Below are positions 8,179-18,750 of a stretch of 64,000 nt of DNA, in pieces. The stretch is from Prochlorococcus sp. AG-315-D17. GTDB taxonomy: Bacteria; Cyanobacteriota; Cyanobacteriia; PCC-6307; Cyanobiaceae. Under the pieces are notes generated by a model. That model saw nothing but the letters and a program-made list of their open reading frames with translations, searched no databases and was not told where the DNA came from. Numbering within the stretch: position 1 is the stretch's first letter; each line of letters begins with the position of its first letter. The position numbers were made by a program, and so were the translations under genes. The stretch spans positions 9,251-73,250 of the forward strand of contig QBWD01000001.1 in NCBI GenBank assembly GCA_003283685.1, written 5' to 3'.

Positions 8179-10167
8179 CTAGTTTTCATTAAATGTGTAA
8201 CTTTCAGAAGGGATTAATCGCCAACTTTTGTTTTCTGCAATTTCAAGAACTGTTTCATGATAATTCTTAAGAGTTGGCCTGTGACCAACGCTAATACAAG
8301 CCATCTCACGTTGGTTAAGAAGTTCATAAAGATGTTTTTCTGTACTAACATCTAATGCACTTGTTGCTTCATCCAAAACAACAAACTTAGGAGAATTTAG
8401 CAAAAGTCTTGCAAATGCTAGTCTTTGTTGTTCTCCTAATGATAATAGTCTTTGCCAATCTTGCTTGATATTCAAGTCGGGATATCGTGTGATTATTTGG
8501 GGTAATTGCACTTCTTCTAAAACAGCCTTTAAATGATCATCACTAAATCTATTTTTATCTAGTGGGTAACAAAGTTGCTCTCTTAGAGAACCTAGTGTCA
8601 TATAAGGCTTTTGAGGAATAAAAAGTAAATCTCCCCTTACTGGAGTTTCTATCTCTCCAGCTTCTGCTGCCCAAAGGCCGCTAATGACCCTAAGTAAGGA
8701 TGTCTTTCCACATCCAGAAGGACCAACAACTAATAGACTTTCACCTGTTGTGATACTTAGATTTAGGTTTTGAATTAAAACGTTTTCTTTCCCAGGAGTT
8801 TTAATATTTACATTTTTTAGAATAATAGATTCGTTATTTTTAATATTGACTGAAAAGTCATCATAATAATTATCTTTAACCTCATTCATATTGGATTGGA
8901 ATCCTTCTAGTCGACCAATTGATGCAGAAAATCTTGCTAAAGCTTCTATTTTGTAAATAATAAAAAATAGTGAACCTTCAAGAAGATTATAATTTAAGTT
9001 AGCTTGCTGGAAACTCCCATAGTCCATTTCTCCGCTGAGAATAGGGCCTGCCAGGATGATAAATGGTATAAATACACTCCCGTAAATCCCTGATCGTTGC
9101 AATACTCTAAGAAATGCTTCCCAGATGATTAATAAGTTGAAATTATCAATAACAGAATTTAATCTTCTTTTTACTTCTTTAGATTCTTGATCTTCTCCAG
9201 AGTAAAATGCTATAGATTCAGCATTATTTCTTACATGAACAAGACCATATCGGAAATCAGCTTCGTATCTAAGTTGATCATAATTTAATTTAAAAAGTTT
9301 TCTACTTGCAAAAAGAAGTAATGATGAAACTAAAGTTGCATAAACTACTAGAGCGAGTGTTAGCTCTTTGCTGATACTGAGTAAAATAAAAATGTTGAGA
9401 GAAAAAACCAATAAAGAATCAAAAATATTTAAAGATAGGTCAATTGTTTGAGCTGTAAAGTCGCGAGCATCTTCAGTGATTCTTTGATCCGGGTTATCAA
9501 TATTTGTTTCGGATTCATCATTTGGATTTAAAACATAATATGTACGATCATCTAAATAGTCATTAATTAAACTTTTTGATAACCATTCTCGCCATAGCAG
9601 TTGTAGCTTCGCAGAAAAATAAAACTGGAAGCTTCTAATTGGTAATGCTGCAATAAAACAAATGCCTAAAATCCATAAGTTTTTGTAACTTTCAATTTTA
9701 TTTTTTTCAATTAAAGCATTGGTGATATCTCTAACGAGGAAAGTAATACCTGCATTTATTCCATTAACTGATAAAAGCATTAAAATTATCAGTCCTAAGA
9801 GAAGCCATGGAAGCCATCTTCTTTGTCTTAGTTGTCCCCGAACTGAAATAAATGAAAAAACACCTAAAGAAAATAAGATTGAGATAATTATTCCTGATGG
9901 ACCGTTCCAAATGATTCTTAATGAGTTTTGGACGCCTCCTAAAAATTGATTTGTAATTTGTGGAGCAACATTACTTAACAAGCTCATTAAGCCTGTTAAT
10001 GAAAAAAGTACTGTTCCACCTACGCAAAATAAAAGTGCTATTAATAAAGAAAGGAATAACCATCCATTGTTTTTTGAGTAAGGAAGAAAGTATGGTTGTG
10101 TAAGTTTCCTTAATTTTATTAGTTGAGTTATGAAACCTTTTTTAGCTTTTGAAATAGATGAGGTCAT
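8179..10167 (-). CDS. SbmA/ABCD-like ABC transporter, fused membrane and ATPase domains
   Basis: 662 residues. The N-terminal half is an ABC_membrane_2-type domain with several hydrophobic helices (around 35-60, 90-112, 118-145, 165-185, 265-300) and the family motif NPDQRITEDARDFT near residue 225. The ATPase half has Walker A GPSGCGKTSLL (around 480), signature LSLGEQQRLAFARLLL (around 575) and Walker B FVVLDEATSALD (around 596). This architecture is shared by peroxisomal ABCD half-transporters and by bacterial YddA/SbmA-like proteins. Substrates in cyanobacteria are not settled; cobalamin-type or fatty-acyl cargo are possibilities only. It would work as a homodimer in the membrane. Confidence 0.85.
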   Translation of the reverse strand: MTSSISKAKKGFITQLIKLRKLTQPYFLPYSKNNGWLFLSLLIALLFCVGGTVLFSLTGLMSLLSNVAPQITNQFLGGVQNSLRIIWNGPSGIIISILFSLGVFSFISVRGQLRQRRWLPWLLLGLIILMLLSVNGINAGITFLVRDITNALIEKNKIESYKNLWILGICFIAALPIRSFQFYFSAKLQLLWREWLSKSLINDYLDDRTYYVLNPNDESETNIDNPDQRITEDARDFTAQTIDLSLNIFDSLLVFSLNIFILLSISKELTLALVVYATLVSSLLLFASRKLFKLNYDQLRYEADFRYGLVHVRNNAESIAFYSGEDQESKEVKRRLNSVIDNFNLLIIWEAFLRVLQRSGIYGSVFIPFIILAGPILSGEMDYGSFQQANLNYNLLEGSLFFIIYKIEALARFSASIGRLEGFQSNMNEVKDNYYDDFSVNIKNNESIILKNVNIKTPGKENVLIQNLNLSITTGESLLVVGPSGCGKTSLLRVISGLWAAEAGEIETPVRGDLLFIPQKPYMTLGSLREQLCYPLDKNRFSDDHLKAVLEEVQLPQIITRYPDLNIKQDWQRLLSLGEQQRLAFARLLLNSPKFVVLDEATSALDVSTEKHLYELLNQREMACISVGHRPTLKNYHETVLEIAENKSWRLIPSESYTFNEN

Positions 10168-10453
10168 TGTGATATTGATTTGATTATTGCTAGGTCAAAT
10201 ATGTAAATGATTGAATTTTAGGATAGTGGGTATAGGAAGGTTCATTAGGAAAGGATTGTTTTTATAGAGAACTAAAAATAAAGTTTTAATTCTCCCATTT
10301 ATCCTAAAGCTTTTAAAATAGCCTGAGGATTTATTCAAATTAAGCAACTCTAACGTTATAGCGCATTATCTCCATGGAAGGTGTCTAGACTAATTTTTGA
10401 GAATTCACAATAAAGTAATTATTCACCAATTTAAGCCTTAAAAGTTAATCAAA
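10168..10453. other. AT-rich intergenic region, no gene seen
   Basis: A 286-base gap between the HIT gene and the ABC transporter, both on the minus strand. It should hold the promoter of the transporter. I see no ORF with a plausible start, no tRNA and no clear terminator hairpin. Confidence 0.5.
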
Positions 10454-10795
10454 TTATCCTGGTGGCCAATCTAATTGTCTTCCACCAATAATATGAAGAT
10501 GTAAATGAAATACTGTTTGCCCTGACTCTTCACCAGTATTTATAACTGTTCGCCAACTTTCTAATCCTGAAGCATTGGCAACTTTTTTTCCAATTAAAAG
10601 TAAGTGTCCTAATAACTCTTTATCTTCTTGTTCTATTTGTTGAAGACTTATAATTCTTTTTCTTGGAATTATTAAAATATGAACAGGGGCTTTTGGAGTG
10701 ACATCTTTAAAAGCCAAACATTTTTCGTCACTATATACTTCATCACATGGAATTTCACCAAGGAGAATCTTATCAAAAATTGTTTTTTGTTTCAT
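10454..10795 (-). CDS. HIT family nucleotide-binding protein (HinT type)
   Basis: 113 residues, the usual length of HinT-like purine nucleoside phosphoramidases. The N-terminus has TIFDKILLGEIPCDEVYSD. The histidine triad VFHLHLHIIGG lies at about residues 95-105, with the third catalytic His in the HLHLH core, and the tail is LDWPPG. HinT enzymes hydrolyse adenosine phosphoramidates and adenylated amines in the cytosol. The ATG start is clear. The peptide deformylase gene lies 71 bases upstream on the same strand. Confidence 0.92.
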   Translation of the reverse strand: MKQKTIFDKILLGEIPCDEVYSDEKCLAFKDVTPKAPVHILIIPRKRIISLQQIEQEDKELLGHLLLIGKKVANASGLESWRTVINTGEESGQTVFHLHLHIIGGRQLDWPPG

Positions 10796-10866
10796 TGAAA
10801 AATAAAGACAGAATGATATTGGAAATTCTAGAAAAGTTTATTTTTAGAATTGGATTTGTTTCTCTG

Positions 10867-11496
10867 TCAGATTACTTTTGTCCTGACATCATTTTGATTA
10901 AAATCGTTTTCTTTTAATTGTTTTGTCAACTCATCTTTATCAGTCACTCTGTCTACAAAAAGTACCCCATTTAAGTGCTCTATCTCATGTTGAATACATC
11001 TCGCCATTAGGCCATCTGCATTCATTTTTTTTTGTCTGCCCATTTCATCTCTATAACTTAATTTAATTGAGGAAGGTCTTATCACATTGAGATATACTCC
11101 TGGGATACTTAAGCATCCTTCTTCATATGTGTCTAAAGATGCACTGGAAGAGATAATCTCAGGATTTATAAATACATGTGGAGGAGCTTCTGGATCCTCC
11201 AAATTTATATCAATAACCAGAATTCTTTTATGAACTCCCACTTGAGGAGCGGCTAAACCAATTCCTTTAGCTGAATACATTGTTATAAGCATATTCTGTG
11301 CAAGCTCTCTAATTGACTTGTCAACTTTTACGATGCGTTTGGCGGGGGTCCTGAGCACTTCTTCCCCAAGCTTGTAAATGGTTAAAGGAGGTTTTTCTAC
11401 AGCTTCTTTGCTAACCGCTATAGATGACTTTTTATTTTCTGCAATTTTTGCAAGTTGAGCAAAACTTCCAGCCAATGGGAGTCTCAATAACATCAA
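10867..11496 (-). CDS. def: Peptide deformylase
   Basis: 209 residues. The enzyme removes the formyl group from the initiator methionine of new proteins, using Fe2+ or another metal. All three family motifs are present: GIGLAAPQVG (around residue 80), EEGCLSIP with the metal-binding Cys (around 130) and HEIEHLNG with two metal-binding His and the catalytic Glu (around 168). About 35 residues precede the catalytic core, a cyanobacteria-type extension. The codon at 11496 is TTG and the next codon (11493) is ATG, the likelier start. It is divergent from the peptidase gene. Confidence 0.95.
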   Translation of the reverse strand: MMLLRLPLAGSFAQLAKIAENKKSSIAVSKEAVEKPPLTIYKLGEEVLRTPAKRIVKVDKSIRELAQNMLITMYSAKGIGLAAPQVGVHKRILVIDINLEDPEAPPHVFINPEIISSSASLDTYEEGCLSIPGVYLNVIRPSSIKLSYRDEMGRQKKMNADGLMARCIQHEIEHLNGVLFVDRVTDKDELTKQLKENDFNQNDVRTKVI

Positions 11497-11570
11497 TTGC
11501 TACTCTACTTTGTTTTAAGTTCTATGAGGAGATTAATGATTGAGTCTCAACATGTGATTTGAATTTAAAA

Positions 11571-13499
11571 ATGAAAACCTCCCATTATGTTGACCCTCAA
11601 TTAGTATTTGGGGAGACGCCCATTATTAAAGAGCCACGGATAATTGGAGATTGGGTTTTATGGTTAGAGCAAAGACCTAAAGAAAATGGAAGAACTACAG
11701 CTTTAATTAGACCTTGGAGAAAAAGTGATTTTATTCCGCAAGAATTGACGCCTAGCCCAATTGATTTAAGAACAAAGGTTCATGGATATGGAGGAGCGCC
11801 TTTACAAGCTATTCAAAAAGGATCAAATCTTTTATTAACCTGGATTGATAATTCTGATAAATGTTTGTGGACTAGGACTTGGTCTGGCTTAGGTCAAGAC
11901 GATAAGTCTAATTATCAAAAATTAAGGCCTAAAGATATTCCTATATGTCTCTCAAAAAAACAAAATTATCTTTTAGCCGATGGCTTAATTGATTTAAAGA
12001 GAAATATTTGGATTGGATTAATGGAGAGTAATGGAATAGATCATATTGTTTCTTTTTCTTTGTATGAAGCTGATCAAATCCCAACAACTTTATATTCTTG
12101 CAAGGGTTTTTTAGGCTATGTAGTTCTTAGTCCTAAAGGAGATAAATTGACCTGGATTGAGTGGCAAGATCCTTTTATGCCATGGGATTCAAATCAATTG
12201 AATTTAGCTAAAATTTCCTATAATGGGAAAATTTTTCAAATTGAGACATTAGATAATAAAAAATTTGATTTTGAAGGGGAAATTTCATTCTTTAATCCCA
12301 CATGGTCTGATAGAGGAGATCTTTACGTAGCGGAGGATAGTAGTGGATGGTGGAATATCGCGCGGATTGATTCAACATTCAAAAATAAAGGAACCTCACT
12401 TTTTCAGCAAAAAATGACCATGACTGCTGAAATGGCATTTCCACAATGGGTTCTTGGTATGTCTAGCTTTTCATGTGTGGGTGATGATGTAGTTAGCGCT
12501 ATTTGTCATAATGGAAGCTGGAGTTTGGGATGGTTTTCCAGAAATGGAACTCATCGAATAATTCAGCAACCTTTTAATGATTTATCAGGTATTAATGCAC
12601 GACAAAATAGAGTTGTAGCAATAGCGAGTAGCCCAACTATTGGTCAAGGAATTTTGGAAATAGATTTATTGGACGATAGTTATAACCACACACCTGCCTT
12701 TTCAGTAAGTATTCCTAACGAAAAAATAAGTGTTGGTAAATCTTTTTGGTTTAATGGCTCGAATGACAAACAAGTTCATGCATGGTATTACCAACCAGTT
12801 AATAAGATTCTTGATCCACCACCTTTGTTATTGAAAAGCCATAGCGGCCCAACTGGCATGGCTAAATGTGGATTGGATATGGAGGTCCAGTTTTGGACCT
12901 CGAGGGGGTGGAGTGTTCTAGATATTAATTATGGAGGTTCTACCGGTTTTGGCAGAGAATATAGAGAACGTTTAAAGGGCAATTGGGGAGTGGTTGATAT
13001 TTTGGATTGTGCTTGTGCTGCAGAGACATTGGTTGCATCTGGTCAAGCAGATAAAGACTTAATAGCTATTACAGGGAGTAGTGCCTCAGGATTTACTGCA
13101 TTGGGTGCCTTGTATTTAACTGATATTTTCAGTGTGGCTGCTTGTAAATATCCTGTTTGTGACTTGTTAAGCATGTCAAGTATCACCCATAGATTCGAAG
13201 CCTTTTATCTAGATTATCTCATTGGTGATATTGATAGAAACTATGAAAAATATATTGAAAGATCTCCAATTAGAAATATAAATAAAATCAAAACTCCTTT
13301 GATTTTATTTCATGGATTAAAAGATAAAGTTATATCCCCTGAGCAAACTCTCAATATGGAGAAAGAATTGTTGAAAAATAATATTCCTATTGAAGTATAT
13401 TTATTTGAGAATGAAGGACACGGTTTTAAAGATGGAGGCATTAAAGTAGATGTTTTGCAGAAAACTAAGGATTTTTTCAGTAAACATTTAAATATTTAG
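11571..13499 (+). CDS. S9 family prolyl oligopeptidase-like peptidase
   Basis: About 642 residues from ATG 11571 (an upstream in-frame TTG at 11559 is possible). The first 380 residues look like a beta-propeller. The rest is an alpha/beta-hydrolase with the nucleophile Ser in ITGSSASGFTALG (around 502), the likely Asp in FHGLKDKVISP (around 584) and the His in ENEGHGFKDGG (around 616). The oxyanion region is INYGGSTGFGREYRE. Such enzymes cut oligopeptides or acyl-peptides in the cytosol; substrate specificity cannot be read from sequence. Its stop overlaps the end of sufS by 4 bases (convergent). Confidence 0.9.
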   Translation: MKTSHYVDPQLVFGETPIIKEPRIIGDWVLWLEQRPKENGRTTALIRPWRKSDFIPQELTPSPIDLRTKVHGYGGAPLQAIQKGSNLLLTWIDNSDKCLWTRTWSGLGQDDKSNYQKLRPKDIPICLSKKQNYLLADGLIDLKRNIWIGLMESNGIDHIVSFSLYEADQIPTTLYSCKGFLGYVVLSPKGDKLTWIEWQDPFMPWDSNQLNLAKISYNGKIFQIETLDNKKFDFEGEISFFNPTWSDRGDLYVAEDSSGWWNIARIDSTFKNKGTSLFQQKMTMTAEMAFPQWVLGMSSFSCVGDDVVSAICHNGSWSLGWFSRNGTHRIIQQPFNDLSGINARQNRVVAIASSPTIGQGILEIDLLDDSYNHTPAFSVSIPNEKISVGKSFWFNGSNDKQVHAWYYQPVNKILDPPPLLLKSHSGPTGMAKCGLDMEVQFWTSRGWSVLDINYGGSTGFGREYRERLKGNWGVVDILDCACAAETLVASGQADKDLIAITGSSASGFTALGALYLTDIFSVAACKYPVCDLLSMSSITHRFEAFYLDYLIGDIDRNYEKYIERSPIRNINKIKTPLILFHGLKDKVISPEQTLNMEKELLKNNIPIEVYLFENEGHGFKDGGIKVDVLQKTKDFFSKHLNI

Positions 13500-14752
13500 G
13501 AATTTCTTTTTATAAAAGAAATTATAGATTGTAATTCATCACTTAAAAAGTCAATCTCTGCCTTTGTTGTTATAAAGCTTAAGCTGGCTCGTGCAGTACT
13601 TTTTAAGCCATAGAAACGATGCAGAGGTTGACAACAATGATGCCCACTTCTGATACATATATAACTATTATCTAGTAATTCTGCGATGTCATTCGAATGT
13701 ATTCCTTCAACAAAAAATGTTGCAAGTGGTCCTCTTTCTGGCTGCATTTTTGGACTAGGACCGAGTATTTTTAAACCATTAATTTCTTTTAATTTGTCAA
13801 AAAGATATTGTGTGATTTCTTTCTCATAAATATTAATTTCTTCCAATCCAATAGACTTTAAATAATTAAGAGCAGCTCCCATACCTATAGCTTCTCCGAT
13901 AGCTGGTGTTCCTGCTTCAAACTTGTGGGGCAAATCTGCCCATGTACTGTGATCTTCATAAACTTCATCAATCATTTCTCCGCCACCAAGGAATGGAGGA
14001 ATATTTTCCAAGATCTCTTCTCTTGCCCATAAAAAACCTATTCCAGTCGGTCCACAAAGTTTATGAGAAGAGCCCGTAAGAAAATCAATACCAAGTTTGC
14101 CTATATCTAAAGGTTTGTGAGCCAGACTTTGACAGGCATCTAAAAGTACTAGACTGCCTTTTTTATGCGCAAGATTAGTAATTTCTTCAATAGGATTGCA
14201 GCAACCTAATGTATTACTTACATGAACCAAGCTAACTATTCTGGTGTTGTTGTTAAGCTTTTTCTTGAAATCAGCTAAGTCTAACTCCCCATTTTTTGTA
14301 ATGTTTATATAATTTAATTTACACCCTTTTTGTTTTGCGATTAGTTGCCATGGAACGATATTGCTGTGATGCTCCATTAAACTAATAAGTATTTCATCAT
14401 CTTTTTTAAGTTCATAATTTCCCCATGAATACGCTACAAGATTTATAGCTTCGGTTGCATTTCTAGTGAATATAATTTCTTTAAAGTTTTTACAATTTAT
14501 ATACTCAGCAGTTAATTTCCTTGCTTTTTCAAAGGCCTCTGTGGCAACTGAACTTAATTGATGAGCTCCTCTATGAACATTTGCATTTTGGGAACTATAA
14601 TACTTATTAATAGTATCTATTACAACTTTTGGTTTTTGACTGGTCGCTGCATGATCTAGATAAATTAATCTTTTAATACCGCTATCATTCTTTGAAATTA
14701 TAGGAAAATCTTTTCTTGTTATTTCTGCAATATTCTTCGTTAAATTCTTCAT
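13496..14752 (-). CDS. sufS: Cysteine desulfurase SufS
   Basis: 418 residues from the ATG at 14752. This PLP enzyme takes sulfur from cysteine for FeS cluster assembly. The PLP lysine sits in GSSHKLCGPTGIGFLW (around 228). The persulfide-forming Cys is in RSGHHCCQPLH (around 370), a double-Cys version of the usual motif. A longer reading from 14791 would run 43 bases into sufD; the ATG at 14752 instead gives a 4-base ATGA overlap with the sufD stop, typical of coupled genes. It is the last gene of the sufBCDS operon. Confidence 0.93.
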   Translation of the reverse strand: MKNLTKNIAEITRKDFPIISKNDSGIKRLIYLDHAATSQKPKVVIDTINKYYSSQNANVHRGAHQLSSVATEAFEKARKLTAEYINCKNFKEIIFTRNATEAINLVAYSWGNYELKKDDEILISLMEHHSNIVPWQLIAKQKGCKLNYINITKNGELDLADFKKKLNNNTRIVSLVHVSNTLGCCNPIEEITNLAHKKGSLVLLDACQSLAHKPLDIGKLGIDFLTGSSHKLCGPTGIGFLWAREEILENIPPFLGGGEMIDEVYEDHSTWADLPHKFEAGTPAIGEAIGMGAALNYLKSIGLEEINIYEKEITQYLFDKLKEINGLKILGPSPKMQPERGPLATFFVEGIHSNDIAELLDNSYICIRSGHHCCQPLHRFYGLKSTARASLSFITTKAEIDFLSDELQSIISFIKRNS

Positions 14753-15984
14753 TTTTTGGTAGCTTTGATACTCTTCTCTATAAAATCCCACCTTTGTGCA
14801 TTTTGGGAAAAGTTTGAAATTATATCATCATAATAACCCTGTAACAATAGAGAGTTTGCAACTTCTTTGTCAATCCCTCGACTGAGTAAATAAAATAGTT
14901 CTTCATCTTGTAATTGGCTTACAGTTGCTCCATGAGTACATCTCACATCATCTGCAACTATCTCAAGTTCAGGTTTTGTATCTATCCTTGCTCTTTTAGA
15001 AAGTATCAGATTTCTGCTTAATTGGGATGCTTCAGTTTTTTGAGCCTTTTTCGGAACGTCAATTGAACCGTTGAAAATACTATGTGATGAATCAGTAGCA
15101 ACCGCTTTTTGTAATTGATCAAGTCTTCCATTCGGACCTTCAAATCGAACTAAAGAGTGTGTAGCAATTTGTTCTTTTGCTCTTGTTATTTGCAGACTTT
15201 TTATAGTGGTTGAGGCGTCTCCTTGCATTTGAATGATTCGAGGTTCAAACCGGGCATAATGCCATCCTTGATGTAAGGAATTTAAGGAATATTTACTTTG
15301 AGGACCTTGTTCTACAGCTAATGTTGAAAGTGAAGAAGTCTGTGTCCCTTGACCTAACGAAATTAACTCATGGTTTAACTCTGCATTGTCCTCTAATTTG
15401 ATTTCAATTAAATGATTTTGAGCTGATTGATTATTACCTAAAACAACTTCCAAAAGATCTAATTTTGCTCCTTTTTCTAGGATGATAATTACGCGAGTTG
15501 ATATCATATGTTGCTGTACTGATGGAATAATAATTTCTAGACTTTGAGTTACGTTATGATTAATTCTTAATGCTAGTAAGTCAGAACTAGCTGCTTGATT
15601 AATAGAGACTGATAAATCATTCTTCACATGACAAGTCTTAATTATACTTCCTATATTTTCTTCAATTTCTCTATTGCTAAGTTTCGTAATTCCTTTAGGC
15701 AAATCTATATCTTCAATTATACTATTACTTGCATTAAGTATTAATCTTTTCATACTCTTTTCTTGATCAGGAAACTGAGGATTACTCCTTTCCTTAATGG
15801 TTAGAGGTAAAGAAAATAACTCATTTAAACGGTTTAAATGCGATAGTCGCCAAGCTTCATCTTGGGGAGAAGGTATACCTTTTTCAAATAGTCTCTGACG
15901 TCCAAAGGCTTGTTCTTTTTGTAAATTTCCTTGAGTAGGCGGCAGAGATTTAAGCCACTTTCGGCAAATAGCCGATGATTTCAT
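14749..15984 (-). CDS. sufD: FeS assembly scaffold subunit SufD
   Basis: 411 residues. SufD pairs with SufB, and with the ATPase SufC forms the SufBC2D scaffold on which FeS clusters are built. The C-terminal beta-helix region carries [38 protein letters not shown] segments (around 280-345) and ISQL-like turns followed by [11 protein letters not shown], the SufB/SufD family signature. The N-terminal part is helical. Its ATG overlaps the sufC stop as ATGA (15981-15984), and its own stop overlaps the sufS start in the same way, indicating translational coupling. Confidence 0.94.
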   Translation of the reverse strand: MKSSAICRKWLKSLPPTQGNLQKEQAFGRQRLFEKGIPSPQDEAWRLSHLNRLNELFSLPLTIKERSNPQFPDQEKSMKRLILNASNSIIEDIDLPKGITKLSNREIEENIGSIIKTCHVKNDLSVSINQAASSDLLALRINHNVTQSLEIIIPSVQQHMISTRVIIILEKGAKLDLLEVVLGNNQSAQNHLIEIKLEDNAELNHELISLGQGTQTSSLSTLAVEQGPQSKYSLNSLHQGWHYARFEPRIIQMQGDASTTIKSLQITRAKEQIATHSLVRFEGPNGRLDQLQKAVATDSSHSIFNGSIDVPKKAQKTEASQLSRNLILSKRARIDTKPELEIVADDVRCTHGATVSQLQDEELFYLLSRGIDKEVANSLLLQGYYDDIISNFSQNAQRWDFIEKSIKATKK

Positions 15985-16772
15985 TGTGCAACCTCCTTCT
16001 TTTTAGTGTTTTTATGAATAAAATCATACCCAGACTTTTCTAAATCAATAGCAAGTTCTTTATTCCCAGTTTTTATTATTTTTCCATCAGCCATTATATG
16101 AACAAAATCTGGTGTGACTTCATTTAGAAGTCTTTGGTAATGGGTTATTAAAATTATCGCGGAATTAGGATTTGATAGTGTATTTATTCCTGAAGCTATA
16201 ACTCTTAAAGCATCAATATCGAGCCCTGAGTCAGTTTCATCAAGTATTGCCACTATGGGATTTAGAAGAGCCATTTGCAGTATTTCGTTTCGTTTCTTCT
16301 CTCCCCCCGAAAAGCCTTCATTAACGTTTCTTTCAAGGAAGGTTGGATCCATTTCTACAATTTTTAAACTTTCTGTTACTAATTCTTCGAATTCAAAAGT
16401 ATCTAATTCACTTTTACCTAACTCATTTCTTCTGGAATTTGTAGAAACTCTTAGAAACTCAAGGTTGCTCACGCCAGGAATTTCTACTGGATATTGAAAG
16501 CCAAGAAATATACCAATCCTTGCTCTTTGTTCAGGTTCCAGTTCTAAAACATTAATGCCTTTAAATTTAATTGAACCTGATATAACTTTATAAGATGGAT
16601 GTCCAGCTATTACTTTAGAAAGAGTGCTTTTTCCGCTTCCGTTACGACCCATTATCGCGTGAATTTCACCTTCTCTTATGACCAAATTAAGGCCATAAAG
16701 AATTTTCTTATTTTCAACACTTGCGTGAAGATCTTCAATAGATAATAATATTTCAGGATTTGTTAGCTTCAC
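15981..16772 (-). CDS. sufC: FeS assembly ATPase SufC
   Basis: 263 residues, GTG start. An ABC-type ATPase without membrane domain that drives the SufBD scaffold. Walker A is [13 protein letters not shown] (around 40). The Q-loop region is [16 protein letters not shown]. The signature is [14 protein letters not shown] (around 155) and Walker B is [15 protein letters not shown] (around 175), all with SufC-type residues. It lies 52 bases after sufB and overlaps sufD by 4 bases. Confidence 0.96.
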   Translation of the reverse strand: MKLTNPEILLSIEDLHASVENKKILYGLNLVIREGEIHAIMGRNGSGKSTLSKVIAGHPSYKVISGSIKFKGINVLELEPEQRARIGIFLGFQYPVEIPGVSNLEFLRVSTNSRRNELGKSELDTFEFEELVTESLKIVEMDPTFLERNVNEGFSGGEKKRNEILQMALLNPIVAILDETDSGLDIDALRVIASGINTLSNPNSAIILITHYQRLLNEVTPDFVHIMADGKIIKTGNKELAIDLEKSGYDFIHKNTKKKEVAQ

Positions 16773-16824
16773 GTAATTAGAAAGAAATTTTTAGGGTTTT
16801 AAAGAACAAGAAATATATTTATAA

Positions 16825-18267
16825 TCATCCCACTGAACCCTCCAATTTTAAAGCAAGCAGTTTATCTGCTTCTGATGCGAATTCCATTGGTAATTCATTA
16901 AATACATCACTACAAAAACCACTAATTATCATAGAGACAGCTTCTTCAAAAGCAATACCTCTACTTTGTAAATAAAATAGTTGATCTTCGGAAATCCTAC
17001 AAGTACTTGCTTCATGTTCAATATTGGATTGTGGTTGCTTTGATTGAATATAAGGATATGTATTTGCTGCTGCTTCATCACCGATAAGCATTGAGTCACA
17101 TTGACTATAATTCCTAGAGCCAACAGCATTTGGGCTAATTGATACAAGTCCTCTATAACTATTTTTTGATTTGCCTGCACTAATACCTTTGCTAACAATT
17201 TTTGACTTTGTGCCTTTACCAATATGAATCATTTTTGTTCCAGTATCTGCCTTCTGAAAATTATTTGTAAGAGCAATTGAATAAAACTCACCAATTGATT
17301 CATCACCTTGAAGAATGCAACTTGGATATTTCCAAGTAATGGCTGATCCGGTTTCAACTTGTGACCAGCTTATCTTGCTTTTTCTACCTCTACATTCTCC
17401 TCTTTTGGTTACGAAATTGTATATTCCACCTACACCTTTTTCATTACCAGCATACCAATTTTGTACAGTTGAATATTTAATATCTGCATGATCTAGAGCA
17501 ACTAGTTCAACTACTGCAGCATGTAATGTATTGGTATCAAACATAGGAGCTGTACATCCTTCTAAATAGCTTACAGATGAATATTCTTCAGCAATAATCA
17601 ACGTTCGTTCAAATTGACCTGTGTCTCCAGAGTTTATTCTAAAGTATGAGGATAATTCCATTGGACAGTTAACATTTTTAGGTATAAATACAAATGATCC
17701 ATCACTAAATACTGCTGAATTTAGTGCAGCAAAGAAATTATCATTCATTGGAACTACAGTACCCAGGTATTTCTCAATTAGATTTGGATACTCAATAACT
17801 GCTTCACTAATTGAACAAAAAATCACTCCATGTTCGGCAAGCTTTTCCTTATAAGTAGTTGCTATTGAAACACTATCAAAAACTGCATCTACAGCAACAT
17901 TAGTAAGCCTTTTCTGTTCGCTAAGGGGTATTCCAAGTTTTTCAAAAGTATCTAATAGTTTTGGATCAACTTCATCTAGGCTTTGTTTTTTAATATCTTT
18001 TTTTGGTGCCGCATAATAAACTAAATCTTGATAATCAATCTTTGAATAACTTAATTCGGACCATTCAGGTTCTTTCATTCTAAGCCATTGTTCATAGGCT
18101 CTAAGACGAAATTTCAATAAAAACTCAGGTTCTTTTTTCTTTTTAGAAATTAATTTTATTATGTCTTCATTTAAACCTTTGGATATTTTCTCTGTTTCTA
18201 TATCTGTAACAAAACCATACTTATAAGGCTGAGATGCAATTTCTTCAATTGTATTGGTTTGATTCAT
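16825..18267 (-). CDS. sufB: FeS assembly scaffold subunit SufB
   Basis: 480 residues, the normal SufB length. It is the catalytic scaffold subunit that receives sulfur and iron. Features include the N-terminal [18 protein letters not shown], a middle beta-helix with [14 protein letters not shown] and EGCTAPMFD, the segment [18 protein letters not shown] and the C-terminal [22 protein letters not shown]. It is the first gene of the minus-strand suf operon. A 483-base gene-free region lies upstream and should contain the operon promoter. No SufR repressor gene is adjacent and no CAAC-N6-GTTG site was found by eye. Confidence 0.96.
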   Translation of the reverse strand: MNQTNTIEEIASQPYKYGFVTDIETEKISKGLNEDIIKLISKKKKEPEFLLKFRLRAYEQWLRMKEPEWSELSYSKIDYQDLVYYAAPKKDIKKQSLDEVDPKLLDTFEKLGIPLSEQKRLTNVAVDAVFDSVSIATTYKEKLAEHGVIFCSISEAVIEYPNLIEKYLGTVVPMNDNFFAALNSAVFSDGSFVFIPKNVNCPMELSSYFRINSGDTGQFERTLIIAEEYSSVSYLEGCTAPMFDTNTLHAAVVELVALDHADIKYSTVQNWYAGNEKGVGGIYNFVTKRGECRGRKSKISWSQVETGSAITWKYPSCILQGDESIGEFYSIALTNNFQKADTGTKMIHIGKGTKSKIVSKGISAGKSKNSYRGLVSISPNAVGSRNYSQCDSMLIGDEAAANTYPYIQSKQPQSNIEHEASTCRISEDQLFYLQSRGIAFEEAVSMIISGFCSDVFNELPMEFASEADKLLALKLEGSVG

Positions 18268-18750
18268 TTTGATTGATCAAGTTGTAGTAATTTTTTACTT
18301 GTAAAAATAGGTTTTAAATACACTCTAGAGGATTTTCTTTATAAGGGTTATTAGATTGATCTTCATTGAAACTAAAGTTTTACAAAAATGTGATTATAAA
18401 TCAATACTAAACTAATTTTAAGCTTTATAACTACTCGATTAAGAAAATGGTGCTTTTGTTTTTAGTACCCGAATCCCAAAAGTCAGAAGCGGTTGAACTT
18501 TGAAATTTGGCTGGAATCAATAATGCTACAAATACAAGGAATTCACTCAAATGAGTAAAAGCAGTAAATTATTGTGGTAATTCAGGGAATTCCCTAAGAG
18601 TGAATGCATTTAGTACTGCATTATTCAAGAATAATAGGGTGGATTTGACTAGTCATTAATAATAGAGATATTTAAATACCACCTTGGAAAAACTAAAAAG
18701 TCAGTATTGCTTTTAGATCGTTCAACTTTCAAATACTTCAAATTTTGTTT
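18268..18750. other. Long intergenic region upstream of sufB with inverted repeats
   Basis: This 483-base gap separates divergent sufB and the 119-residue ORF. It should contain both promoters. Three inverted repeats cluster in its middle: ATTCACTC (18541-18548) with GAGTGAAT (18598-18605), ACTCA-AA-TGAGT (18545-18556) and the perfect palindrome AGGGAATTCCCT (18584-18595). They are followed by AATGC...GCATT flanking AGTACT. No convincing ORF was found; a 9-codon ATG reading at 18551 lies inside the repeats. Confidence 0.5.

Noticed and set aside
18551..18580. Nine-codon ATG frame in the inverted repeat region
   Set aside because: It has no well-spaced Shine-Dalgarno and lies inside repeats; length gives no evidence of coding.
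18268..18750. SufR operator (CAAC-N6-GTTG) upstream of sufB
   Set aside because: No matching sequence was found by eye in this region and no sufR gene is adjacent.
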